64,000 nucleotides of DNA. It comes from Alishewanella agri BL06. Its GTDB lineage: Bacteria > Pseudomonadota > Gammaproteobacteria > Enterobacterales > Alteromonadaceae. A program made the position numbers and the translations under genes. Positions 1-7,286 of the stretch are shown piece after piece; positions within the stretch are counted from its first letter, which is position 1; each line of letters opens with the position of its first letter. The notes under the pieces were generated by a model. The model did no database searches. It saw nothing but the letters and a program-made list of their open reading frames with translations, and was not told the origin of the DNA. The stretch lies in the NCBI RefSeq assembly GCF_000272005.1, contig NZ_AKKU01000011.1:248001-312000 (forward strand), given 5' to 3'.

Positions 1-60
1 ACTGCCAGCAGCCAATAAACCTAACGCTGCAAAGCGTTTGCAATTCATTTTTAAGAACAT
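1..60 (-). CDS. Partial exported protein, N-terminus only
   Basis: Only the first 20 codons are inside the window; the gene continues past the left edge. The visible start reads like a signal peptide: basic residues (K4, K8, R9), then a hydrophobic run ending AALGLLAAGS. An AGGA Shine-Dalgarno lies about 8 bases before the ATG at 60. It follows the small Cys/His-rich gene by 44 bases in the same direction as the CsoR-type regulator, so it is probably the third gene of that metal operon. An outer-membrane efflux factor or periplasmic metal protein would fit, but 20 residues do not allow a family call. Confidence 0.55.
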   Translation of the reverse strand, partial: MFLKMNCKRFAALGLLAAGS

Positions 61-104
61 AGCAAAATCCTGTTATAGGTAATGTAAAAACCAAAAAAAC
101 AGAA

Positions 105-467
105 TCAGCTGATGGGTGGGCGGTAAATGCTTCGTTTAGGGGAAGAGGGTAGATAATTTAAGTAAGACACCAGCAATTCATTACCAATTACCGGCAAAGC
201 CGGAGCTGGTTTAAACAAGCCAATATGTGCGGCATGGCAATGACTACAATGGTCGCAACCTGCATGAAGTGAGGCATCAGTTAATGATGATTGTTCTGCG
301 GCTACAACCGTACTGGTGTCAGACCATGATATTTGATGATGAATATCATCAGCAGAATGTTCAACAGCGAAAGCGCTGGAAACTACGCATAACAATTGCA
401 CCACCAGCAGTAATGCCATCAACATTCTGCTTAGTGGTGTTTTAGTCAGTGCGTAGTTGCTTATCAA
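105..467 (-). CDS. Small exported Cys/His-rich protein of a metal-response operon
   Basis: A 120-residue protein with an N-terminal signal sequence (basic start, then LMALLLVVQLLCVVSSAFA). The mature part has a dense metal-ligand cluster near residues 68-83, HAGCDHCSHCHAAH, which could bind a soft or borderline transition metal. The start is a TTG at 467. The ATG at 425 is an alternative but would lose the basic residues of the signal peptide. It lies 30 bases after the CsoR/RcnR-type repressor gene and before another exported protein, so co-transcription is likely. Similar small Cys/His proteins accompany Co/Zn/Cd efflux operons in related bacteria, but the exact role and metal are not known from sequence. 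Confidence 0.6.
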   Translation of the reverse strand: MISNYALTKTPLSRMLMALLLVVQLLCVVSSAFAVEHSADDIHHQISWSDTSTVVAAEQSSLTDASLHAGCDHCSHCHAAHIGLFKPAPALPVIGNELLVSYLNYLPSSPKRSIYRPPIS

Positions 468-497
468 AATAATGACCGCCTTACTAATTTAACGAAG

Positions 498-776
498 TTA
501 GCTTTTAAGGTACGAGCGCAATACGCTAATAACCTGTTCTACATCCGCGTCGCGCTGTAAAGGCTCCAGGTTATCGCCTGCCAGATGATCACGAATATGG
601 TGTTCCAGTATCTCAGTCATCAGGCCATTTATAGCACCTCGCACCGCAGCAATTTGCTGTAGTACTTTACTACAATCACCTTCGGCCAGCAGCTGTTTTT
701 CCAGCCCTTCAACCTGACCTTTAATCCGCCGTACCCGCGTCAGTAACTTGGGTTTATTGGTAATTGAATGAGTCAT
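498..776 (-). CDS. CsoR/RcnR/FrmR-family metal-sensing repressor
   Basis: A 92-residue all-helical repressor of the DUF156 family, which releases DNA on binding a metal or, in FrmR, formaldehyde. Family hallmarks are the RVRRIKGQVEGLEKQL first helix, Cys near residue 35 (GDCSKVLQQ), and the GAINGLMTEILEHHIRDHL segment carrying the conserved histidines near 60-64. The Cys/His pattern resembles RcnR/FrmR more than copper CsoR, which needs a second Cys that is absent here. It is first in a minus-strand operon with two exported proteins. A G4-centred palindrome directly upstream (791-811) suggests autoregulation, and a near-identical site precedes the P-type ATPase at 7287. Target metal (Co/Ni/Zn) is inferred only. 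Confidence 0.85.
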   Translation of the reverse strand: MTHSITNKPKLLTRVRRIKGQVEGLEKQLLAEGDCSKVLQQIAAVRGAINGLMTEILEHHIRDHLAGDNLEPLQRDADVEQVISVLRSYLKS

Positions 777-790
777 ACCGTACTCCGTAA

Positions 791-811
791 CTATACTCCC
801 CTATAGTATAG
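791..811. promoter_or_regulatory. Candidate CsoR/RcnR-type operator
   Basis: On the minus strand this reads TATACTATA-GGGG-AGTATA: TACT and AGTA half-sites around a G4 run, the layout of RcnR/CsoR-family operators (TACT-Gn-AGTA). It begins 15 bases upstream of the repressor gene start at 776. The same architecture occurs at 7243-7262. Confidence 0.7.
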
Positions 812-860
812 TCAGTTTTAATCTTTCTCAAGTCTGTAGCTATAAAAGCTGTCTCTTATT

Positions 861-2255
861 TTATGTTGTTTGTGGCAAAAAGAGCTCTGTTACAAAACGC
901 CCGGTTATGTCTTGTGAAAAAACTAACTTTCCGCCGTGTAAGTTAACAATTTTGCGGGTAATCGATAATCCAAGGCCAGCTCCTGCAACATCCTGATGAC
1001 CATAACTCCGGAAAAAGCGCTCTCCCAATCGGGCTAGCTCAAGCGTAATATCACCATTAATTGCATTACTCACACTTATCACTACAGCGTGCTGTTCTAT
1101 ACGCGCCTTGATACTGACCTCACTTTGAGCAGGTGCATACTTAGCCGCATTGTCCAGTAAATTACGCAATGCAGCATGAAATAATGCAGGATCGACACGA
1201 ACCTGTAGCTGCTTTGGTATATCGACCACCCAAATTACGCGATCAATTAGCGGCAAATCAACCGACGCCAAAGCATCTTCTGTTAGCCTAAGAAGCTGAA
1301 TTTCCTGATATTGCAGTACAATATTATGCTCCAGTTTTTCTGTTTCCATTAACTGCTTAACCAGGTGTGCCAGACGGCGTGTACTTTTTCCAATGGCTTG
1401 TATCGCTGTACGTTGCTCTTGGCTATCGGTCGCTTTTTCCAGATTATCGGTATGCACTTGTAAAACACTAAGCGGGGTTCTTAATTCATGAGATACATCC
1501 GCAATAAACATTTTTTCTTTTTTAAGATAAGCTTTTAACTCAGCCATTAGTTTATTCACAGCGTCCTTGAATGGCTTTAACTCTCGCGGCAACGGCATCT
1601 CAATAGGTTGTAATTCAGTAGGGTTGGTTTCTGCCAGCTTTTTCGATAATTCCCGCACCGGCTTCGTGCCCCATTCCACAGCAAGCCAAACCAGTAATAT
1701 TATTGGCAATATCGCTATCCCCAGCGGTAACAACTGATTCAGTGTTAAATGCCAGCTTAACTCGTCCCGAACATCTTCCCGTTGCGCAGTAAAGATCCAG
1801 GCTTTTTCATCAGGCACATATAAGCTAAAGCCAATCCACAGGTATTGATTATGCCGGATCTCGTGAAAACCTGACTGTTTGGGCAACAATGGCGTTTTGC
1901 CGACATTACCGGAACGGATTAACAGTTGACCATTTTCATGCCAGACCTGAACTGCAATTTTGCTTTCGTACTTATGCCCCTCGGAATACCGTTCTTCTGC
2001 AGAAGTACGCTCTATGCCATCGTCCAGCAAAAATGGCATTTCAATGGCGTGATCACTATCTGCAGTCAGGGGAGTATTGGGCTCTACCAGTAAATGACGA
2101 ACTAACCGTGCATACTGTGCCAACTGAGCATCAAATAACTCGTCAATTTCATGATGAACATTAAACCATGTGTTCAGGCTGGTAATCAGTAACATTAACA
2201 GGATAACCGCATTAACACTGAGCAACAGCATCCGGCGAATACTGTTAATTTTCAC
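861..2255 (-). CDS. Sensor histidine kinase, PmrB/QseC-like
   Basis: A 464-residue membrane kinase. It has TM1 (about residues 10-30), a periplasmic sensor of about 135 residues, TM2 (about 170-190), a HAMP-like linker, and HisKA with the H-box FIADVSHELRTPLS (phospho-His near 255). The HATPase has an N-box (RNLLDNAAKYA) and G-box (GAGLGLSI). Its start overlaps the end of the response-regulator gene by 11 bases, so the two are translationally coupled. With dgkA upstream and eptA nearby it is best read as the PmrB-type sensor of cationic peptides or Fe/low-Mg stress. The periplasmic domain is acidic (EERYSEGHKYE), but no ExxE motif was pinned down. Family assignment is firm; the stimulus is inferred. 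Confidence 0.88.
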   Translation of the reverse strand: MKINSIRRMLLLSVNAVILLMLLITSLNTWFNVHHEIDELFDAQLAQYARLVRHLLVEPNTPLTADSDHAIEMPFLLDDGIERTSAEERYSEGHKYESKIAVQVWHENGQLLIRSGNVGKTPLLPKQSGFHEIRHNQYLWIGFSLYVPDEKAWIFTAQREDVRDELSWHLTLNQLLPLGIAILPIILLVWLAVEWGTKPVRELSKKLAETNPTELQPIEMPLPRELKPFKDAVNKLMAELKAYLKKEKMFIADVSHELRTPLSVLQVHTDNLEKATDSQEQRTAIQAIGKSTRRLAHLVKQLMETEKLEHNIVLQYQEIQLLRLTEDALASVDLPLIDRVIWVVDIPKQLQVRVDPALFHAALRNLLDNAAKYAPAQSEVSIKARIEQHAVVISVSNAINGDITLELARLGERFFRSYGHQDVAGAGLGLSITRKIVNLHGGKLVFSQDITGRFVTELFLPQTT

Positions 2256-2913
2256 GATGACTCACCAGCATATAACCGACTCCTCTGACCGTTTTTATCA
2301 GCGATGCTGTAGTTTTTTTACGGATATTATGAATATGCACCTCTATGGAGTTACTTTCTGTTTCGCCTGTCCAGCCCGAACTGAGTTCATCCAGATACTG
2401 TCTACTCAGAATTTTATCCGGATGTAACATAAACTCTTTCAGGATCAAAAACTCACGTGAAGTCAGTACTATATCCCGCCCCTGATAGCGGCAAAGATGC
2501 TGCTGCATATTCATTTCTACTTCCTGACAAGTCAGGATGTCCTGCTGTCGTTGCTGATAACGCCGCAGTAATACTCTTAAACGGGCTTCAATTTCTCTGC
2601 TATCGCAGGGTTTCAGCACATAATCATCAGCGCCGGCATTTAATGCCTCAACCTTGGTTTCAAGATGATCCCATGCCGTCAGCACCAGAATAGGTGTTGT
2701 AACCTTTTTAGCCCGTAAGGTTTTAATTACATGTAATGCCAACCCGTCTGGCAACCCCAGATCCAGAATAATCACATCAAACCCGCTACTGGTTGCTGCC
2801 ACTATGGCTTGCGAACCGGTAATACAGTGTTCTGTCCGGTAATGCATACGTGATAATGCAGTAATTAACCCCTGCGCAAGCAGGCTATCATCTTCAACCA
2901 GTAACAATCTCAT
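2245..2913 (-). CDS. OmpR/PmrA-family response regulator
   Basis: A 222-residue regulator. The receiver domain has EDD at residues 7-9, the phosphoacceptor in VIILDLGLPDG (Asp near 51), and the Lys of YVLKPCD. The winged-helix DNA-binding domain (about 125-220) has LTSREFLILKEF and SNSIEVHIHNIRKK. It lies between dgkA (20-base gap) and the kinase gene, which it overlaps by 11 bases. The two CTTAAG-N5-CTTAAG sites at 3332 and 5440 match PmrA-type operators, so it probably activates its own operon, the LTA-synthase-like gene and eptA. The gene name pmrA is plausible but other QseB-like regulators look similar. Confidence 0.88.
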   Translation of the reverse strand: MRLLLVEDDSLLAQGLITALSRMHYRTEHCITGSQAIVAATSSGFDVIILDLGLPDGLALHVIKTLRAKKVTTPILVLTAWDHLETKVEALNAGADDYVLKPCDSREIEARLRVLLRRYQQRQQDILTCQEVEMNMQQHLCRYQGRDIVLTSREFLILKEFMLHPDKILSRQYLDELSSGWTGETESNSIEVHIHNIRKKTTASLIKTVRGVGYMLVSHREN

Positions 2914-2933
2914 AAAGGCTTTTTCCAGCTAGC

Positions 2934-3290
2934 TTAGAGTAAAATACATAACCAGACGGCGGCACTGGCAACGAGCGTTATTAATACAGCTGCCGACCCA
3001 ATATCTTTCGCTTTACCGCTTAGCTCGTGATATTCACTGCCAATGCGATCCACCACCACTTCAATGCCGGTATTTAATAGCTCCACGATCAGAATCAGTA
3101 ATGCACTCAATAACAATAGCGCACGCTCGGCCGCAGATACATCAACCCACAAGGCTACAGGTAGCAATACCAGTAATAAGATAATTTCCTGCCGTATTGC
3201 CGCTTCTGATCTCCAGCTACTGGCCAGCCCTTGCCACGAATTGACTCCGGCCAGCATGATCCGTTTAACCCCTTTAGCCTCTGATTTCAT
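2934..3290 (-). CDS. dgkA: Diacylglycerol kinase
   Basis: A 118-residue inner-membrane kinase that phosphorylates diacylglycerol to phosphatidic acid. Family marks are RSEAAIRQE near the N-terminus, ELLNTGIEVVVDRIG with the catalytic Glu, then SGKAKDIGSAAVLI. Three hydrophobic helices are visible. It is first in the dgkA-regulator-kinase operon, with a strong AGGGGGG Shine-Dalgarno. In PmrAB/eptA clusters its job is to recycle the diacylglycerol released when EptA takes phosphoethanolamine from phosphatidylethanolamine. A TATACT -10 at 3321-3316 lies 10 bases from a PmrA-type box, so regulator control is likely. Confidence 0.95.
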   Translation of the reverse strand: MKSEAKGVKRIMLAGVNSWQGLASSWRSEAAIRQEIILLLVLLPVALWVDVSAAERALLLLSALLILIVELLNTGIEVVVDRIGSEYHELSGKAKDIGSAAVLITLVASAAVWLCILL

Positions 3291-3315
3291 ATACCCCCCT
3301 ATGATTGGAGATAAC

Positions 3316-3348
3316 AGTATAAAAGCACAGTCTTAAGAAAGTCTTAAG
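3316..3348. promoter_or_regulatory. PmrA-type box in the dgkA / LTA-synthase-like divergent promoter
   Basis: A perfect CTTAAG-N5-CTTAAG direct repeat lies at 3332-3348. Each half is itself a palindrome, so it can serve both directions. On the minus strand a TATACT (-10) lies at 3321-3316, ten bases past the box and about 25 bases before the dgkA start. The box therefore overlaps the -35 position, as in PmrA-activated promoters. Confidence 0.8.
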
Positions 3349-3399
3349 CATTGTTCGTTAGCCTTGCAGCCACTCTATCTGGCAGTACGGCGAGCCTCT

Positions 3400-5388
3400 A
3401 TGACTAAAGTTTCTGCAGTAAAATTCCCGGTATTACGACAAATAACATGCGGTCCCTACACCTACTTACTACGTATGATTCTTATCGGGTTGGTACTATT
3501 AAGTGCGGCCCGGCTTGGTCTGGTGCTATGGCTATATGACAGGGTAGCACCTACAGACCAATTGGGCATGATATTCCTGCAGGGGATTCGGGCCGACCTG
3601 ATTCTACTTTGTATCTGGTCTGCAATACCCGTTCTGTTATCGCTGTGCTGGGCGCGTCCCGGATTACAGCACAGCTGGTTTCGTTTTAGCTATTGGTGGT
3701 GCCTGACGGGTTTAATCCTTATTGCATTTATCGAACTATCCACCCCTGCCTTTATTCAGCAATACGATATACGGCCAAACCGCTTGTACATTGAGTATCT
3801 GAAATACCCGAAAGAAGTTTTCTCTACCTTATGGCATGGCTTCCGATTGCCACTGGTGGCAGGAACCGTGTTAACTGTCGCAGCCGCTCTACTGCTGCAC
3901 CGGGCGCTAAGGCTACCGAAGCACACATTGCAAGTATGGCCACTGCGCCAGCATTTACTACTGTGGCCCCTGGTGGTTTTTATGGTATTTGCCGGCATCC
4001 GTTCCACTACAGCACACCGCCCTGCTAACCCGGCGCTGTTTGCAATTACCTCTGATGCTATGGTGAATTCTCTCGTCATCAACTCGGGCTATTCGGTTTT
4101 ATTTGCCTTGTATAACCTCAAACATGAAGCCCGTTCCAGCGAAATATACGGTAAACTGCCAGAGACACAAATGCTGAATTTAAGCCTTAACTGGCCCTGG
4201 CTGCAGCAATATGATTTTAATAATGCAGAATACCCAACCTTACACTGGCAACAAGCCGTAAAACAGCGTAATAAACCGCTGAACATAGTAATAGTGTTGA
4301 TGGAAAGCCAGGGCGCCACCTTTGTTGAATCACTTGGCGGCGCACCGGTCACTCCAGAGCTGGAACAGCTGAAACAGCAAGGCATCTGGTTTGACAATCT
4401 GTATGCTACCGGTACTCGCTCAGTACGCGGTATTGAAGCGGTTGTTGCCGGCTTTATGCCGACACCGGCCCAAAGCACGGTAAAGCTGTCAAACAGTCAG
4501 CAAGGTTTTACCACTCTGGCATCCATCTTAAAAAAACAGGGCTACCACACTCAGTTTATTTATGGTGGCGAAGCACACTTTGATAATATGCGTAGCTTTT
4601 TTACCGGCAATGGTTTTCAGGAGATTGTGGATTTACCTAAAATCAGTAATCCGGTGCTGGTAGGTAGTTGGGGAGCCAGCGATGAAGACTTGTTCAGAAC
4701 TGCACATCAGCAGTTATTGGCCCTGCATCAACAGCAGCAACCGTTTTTCAGCCTGATATTTTCCTCTAGCAATCATGAACCTTTCGAATTCCCGGACGGC
4801 CGGATTTCACTATACCAAGAGCCTAAAAATACGGCTTACAATGCAGTGAAATATGCAGACTGGTCAATGGGCCGCTTTTTTGAGCAAGCAATGAAAAGCC
4901 CTTATTGGCAGGATACGCTGTTTCTGGTAGTAGCAGATCATGATAACAGGGTATATGGCAGTAACCTGATCCCGGTGGAAAAGTTTCGCATTCCAGGACT
5001 AATTCTGGGCGCAGACACTCAGCCTGAAATACTCACAACCTTAAGTAGTCAGATTGATCTGGCTCCCACTCTGCTTAGCATGGCTGGGATATCGTCCTGT
5101 CACCCGATGACGGGACGTGATCTGTTGCTGGACAGTACCAGTTCTGGGCGGGCTCTGATACAGTTTGACAATCTGTTTGCCCTGATGACAGAGGATAAAC
5201 TTACTATTCTGAAACCCGATGGTAAGGCGGTTAGTGCCAACTATAATCGTGAACACCAGCAATTAACGCTCTCTGAAGAAGCGGTAAGCCCCTTGCAACA
5301 ACAGCAGGCTTTAGCACAGGTACAACTTCCTTCTTACCTGTATCGTGAACGTAAATACAACGATGATATCCCTTGTGAAAGCCCTTAA
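3400..5388 (+). CDS. LTA-synthase-family phosphoglycerol/phosphoethanolamine transferase
   Basis: A 662-residue inner-membrane alkaline-phosphatase-superfamily enzyme. About five N-terminal membrane helices (residues 20-240) precede a periplasmic sulfatase-like domain. Metal and nucleophile motifs are IVIVLMESQGA (Glu), ATGTRSVRGIE (catalytic Thr), GGEAHFDNMR, and VVADHDNR (Asp-His). I chose the ATG at 3400; an in-frame TTG at 3364 would add 12 residues with no better ribosome site. It is transcribed away from dgkA across a shared PmrA-type box and sits directly before eptA. It probably modifies an envelope glycan or lipid with a head group taken from a phospholipid, releasing diacylglycerol for DgkA. 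The acceptor is unknown; Gram-negatives have no lipoteichoic acid. Confidence 0.82.
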   Translation: MTKVSAVKFPVLRQITCGPYTYLLRMILIGLVLLSAARLGLVLWLYDRVAPTDQLGMIFLQGIRADLILLCIWSAIPVLLSLCWARPGLQHSWFRFSYWWCLTGLILIAFIELSTPAFIQQYDIRPNRLYIEYLKYPKEVFSTLWHGFRLPLVAGTVLTVAAALLLHRALRLPKHTLQVWPLRQHLLLWPLVVFMVFAGIRSTTAHRPANPALFAITSDAMVNSLVINSGYSVLFALYNLKHEARSSEIYGKLPETQMLNLSLNWPWLQQYDFNNAEYPTLHWQQAVKQRNKPLNIVIVLMESQGATFVESLGGAPVTPELEQLKQQGIWFDNLYATGTRSVRGIEAVVAGFMPTPAQSTVKLSNSQQGFTTLASILKKQGYHTQFIYGGEAHFDNMRSFFTGNGFQEIVDLPKISNPVLVGSWGASDEDLFRTAHQQLLALHQQQQPFFSLIFSSSNHEPFEFPDGRISLYQEPKNTAYNAVKYADWSMGRFFEQAMKSPYWQDTLFLVVADHDNRVYGSNLIPVEKFRIPGLILGADTQPEILTTLSSQIDLAPTLLSMAGISSCHPMTGRDLLLDSTSSGRALIQFDNLFALMTEDKLTILKPDGKAVSANYNREHQQLTLSEEAVSPLQQQQALAQVQLPSYLYRERKYNDDIPCESP

Positions 5389-5439
5389 AGGGCTTTCTGC
5401 TATAGGTAGCAGCAATAGTTTGTTAAGGATCCACAGGAA

Positions 5440-5456
5440 TTTAAGCATTTCTTAAG
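5440..5456. promoter_or_regulatory. PmrA-type box upstream of eptA
   Basis: TTTAAG-CATTT-CTTAAG lies 47 bases before the eptA start. It has the same two-hexamer, 5-base-spacer form as the box at 3332-3348, with one mismatch. A weak -10-like CATAAG follows 8 bases downstream. Confidence 0.75.
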
Positions 5457-5503
5457 CACCGCCCCATAAGCTGCGTTGCATATCAGTAGATTATGGAAAG
5501 CTT

Positions 5504-7204
5504 ATGTCAGACCTAACGCCCACCGCACATTTGCAAACAGTACCCCTGCCCCGGCAAACCATAGCATTTAACCATAGCTCGCCACTATGGCATCCGCTCT
5601 GGTTTGCTTTTGTCGGCGCTTTGGCAATGACCCTACTACTGAACACGCCCTTTTTCGATGCCATACAAGCCAGGGCAGCAGGCCAGTATTCATTACAACT
5701 CAGCCTTGTATCATTATTATTTTTACTGAATTTTCTGTTACTCACCTTGTTCAGCTTCCGGCCTGTACAAAAGCCGGTATTTTTATTGCTCTTTCTGCTG
5801 GGCTCAACCGCACTGTATTTTAATACCAGTTACGGTGTCGTCATTGATAAAAGTATGCTGCAAAATGCACTGGAAACCGATCCGGCTGAAGCACAAGGGT
5901 TGTTGTCTGGCGGGATGTTGTGGCAATTGACCAAGCTGATGCTGTTTCCATTGCTGGCGGTTACCGTTATCCGAACCAAAATGGTGCGCAGCAAACGCTT
6001 TTTACTGCACTGGCTGGCGGCAATACTGCTGATTATACTAACGCTGCTCAGTATTGTTACAATCAATTACTCACAGTTAGCGCCTTTTTTTCGCAACTTC
6101 CGCGAAGTACGTTATCTGGCACTGCCCGTCAGCACCCTGTCAGCCACAGTATCGTTGGCCAATAACATCCGTAAAACGGCATTTCCGGTCAGTTTTAATC
6201 AGCTTGGTCTCGATGCCAAACAGCTACCTGCGGCAACGTCCTCGACAAAACCCAAGCTGATTGTTTTGGTGGTCGGAGAAACAGCCAGGGCCGATCACTT
6301 TGGGCTAAATGGTTATGTCAGAAATACCACCCCGCTGCTCAGTGCACTGCCTGTATATAGCTTTAAACAAGCGTCATCATGCGGTACGGCTACGGCTCAC
6401 TCTTTACCTTGTATGTTTTCGGCTCTGTCGCGTACCGACTATATAGAAAGCACTGCCAAAAACAGCAGTAATGTTCTGGATATACTGCAACACGCCGGTG
6501 TTGAAGTGTCTTGGCTTGATAATAACTCAGGCTGCAAAGGCGTGTGCAACCGTGTACCGTCAGAGTTTTTATTTGAGCAACAAAATCACTCCAGCTGTGA
6601 CAAAGGCCAGTGTCTGGACAGTGTACTCACCGAGCGGCTACCGGTTTACCTTAGCAAGGCTAATACCGCCACAAAAGACCGCCTGATCGTGCTTCATCAA
6701 CTGGGCAGTCATGGCCCGGAGTATTACCGGCGCAGTGCAATAACCGACAAAGCTTTTGTGCCGGAATGTCAAAACAAGCAACTACCGTTGTGTTCACAGC
6801 AAGATGTGATCAATGCGTATGATAACAGCATTATTGCAACCGACCAGTTGCTGGCTACCGTTATCAAGCAGTTGTCAGCGGCCAAGGACTATCAAACCGC
6901 CATGCTATATGTTTCAGATCATGGGGAATCTCTGGGCGAAAATGGCATTTACCTGCATGGGCTACCGTACTGGATGGCTCCCACAGCTCAGACACATATA
7001 CCACTGCTATGGTGGATGTCCGAAAACTACATCACAGGTCAAAAGGTAAACACCTCATGTATACAGCAGCAGACAGAACAGAAAGCCAGCCACGACAACC
7101 TTTTTCATACCCTGCTGGCAATATTTAACGTACAAACCACGATGCGAGAAACACAACTTGAATTGTTTAGCCAGTGCCAGAATGATCTATCAGCGTATAA
7201 ATAA
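5504..7204 (+). CDS. eptA: Lipid A phosphoethanolamine transferase (EptA/MCR family)
   Basis: A 566-residue inner-membrane enzyme that moves phosphoethanolamine from phosphatidylethanolamine to lipid A phosphate, reducing surface charge and polymyxin binding. Five N-terminal helices (about residues 30-210) precede the periplasmic catalytic domain. Motifs: VVGETARADHF (metal Glu), SCGTATAHSLPCMF (nucleophile Thr between disulfide Cys), HQLGSHGPEYY, and YVSDHGESLGENGIYLHG (Asp-His, Glu, His). Cys pairs typical of EptA/MCR are present (CKGVC, CDKGQC, CQNKQLPLC). Length and motifs match intrinsic EptA and the MCR-type progenitors of aquatic gammaproteobacteria. A PmrA-type box precedes it. Everything visible argues for an intact, regulated chromosomal copy with no flanking IS. 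Confidence 0.93.
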   Translation: MSDLTPTAHLQTVPLPRQTIAFNHSSPLWHPLWFAFVGALAMTLLLNTPFFDAIQARAAGQYSLQLSLVSLLFLLNFLLLTLFSFRPVQKPVFLLLFLLGSTALYFNTSYGVVIDKSMLQNALETDPAEAQGLLSGGMLWQLTKLMLFPLLAVTVIRTKMVRSKRFLLHWLAAILLIILTLLSIVTINYSQLAPFFRNFREVRYLALPVSTLSATVSLANNIRKTAFPVSFNQLGLDAKQLPAATSSTKPKLIVLVVGETARADHFGLNGYVRNTTPLLSALPVYSFKQASSCGTATAHSLPCMFSALSRTDYIESTAKNSSNVLDILQHAGVEVSWLDNNSGCKGVCNRVPSEFLFEQQNHSSCDKGQCLDSVLTERLPVYLSKANTATKDRLIVLHQLGSHGPEYYRRSAITDKAFVPECQNKQLPLCSQQDVINAYDNSIIATDQLLATVIKQLSAAKDYQTAMLYVSDHGESLGENGIYLHGLPYWMAPTAQTHIPLLWWMSENYITGQKVNTSCIQQQTEQKASHDNLFHTLLAIFNVQTTMRETQLELFSQCQNDLSAYK

Positions 7205-7242
7205 AATCTGCTCAGCAATTGATCCTGCTCAAAACAGCAACT

Positions 7243-7262
7243 ACTATACTGGGGTATAGTAT
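7243..7262. promoter_or_regulatory. Candidate CsoR/RcnR-type operator of the metal ATPase
   Basis: ACTATACT-GGGG-TATAGTAT has TACT/AGTA half-sites around a G4 run, the same form as the site at 791-811. It ends 24 bases before the ATPase ATG and probably overlaps its promoter, so the CsoR-type repressor at 498-776 is the likely controller. Confidence 0.7.
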
Positions 7263-7286
7263 AAAGGTGAGATATAAGGAGCCGAT

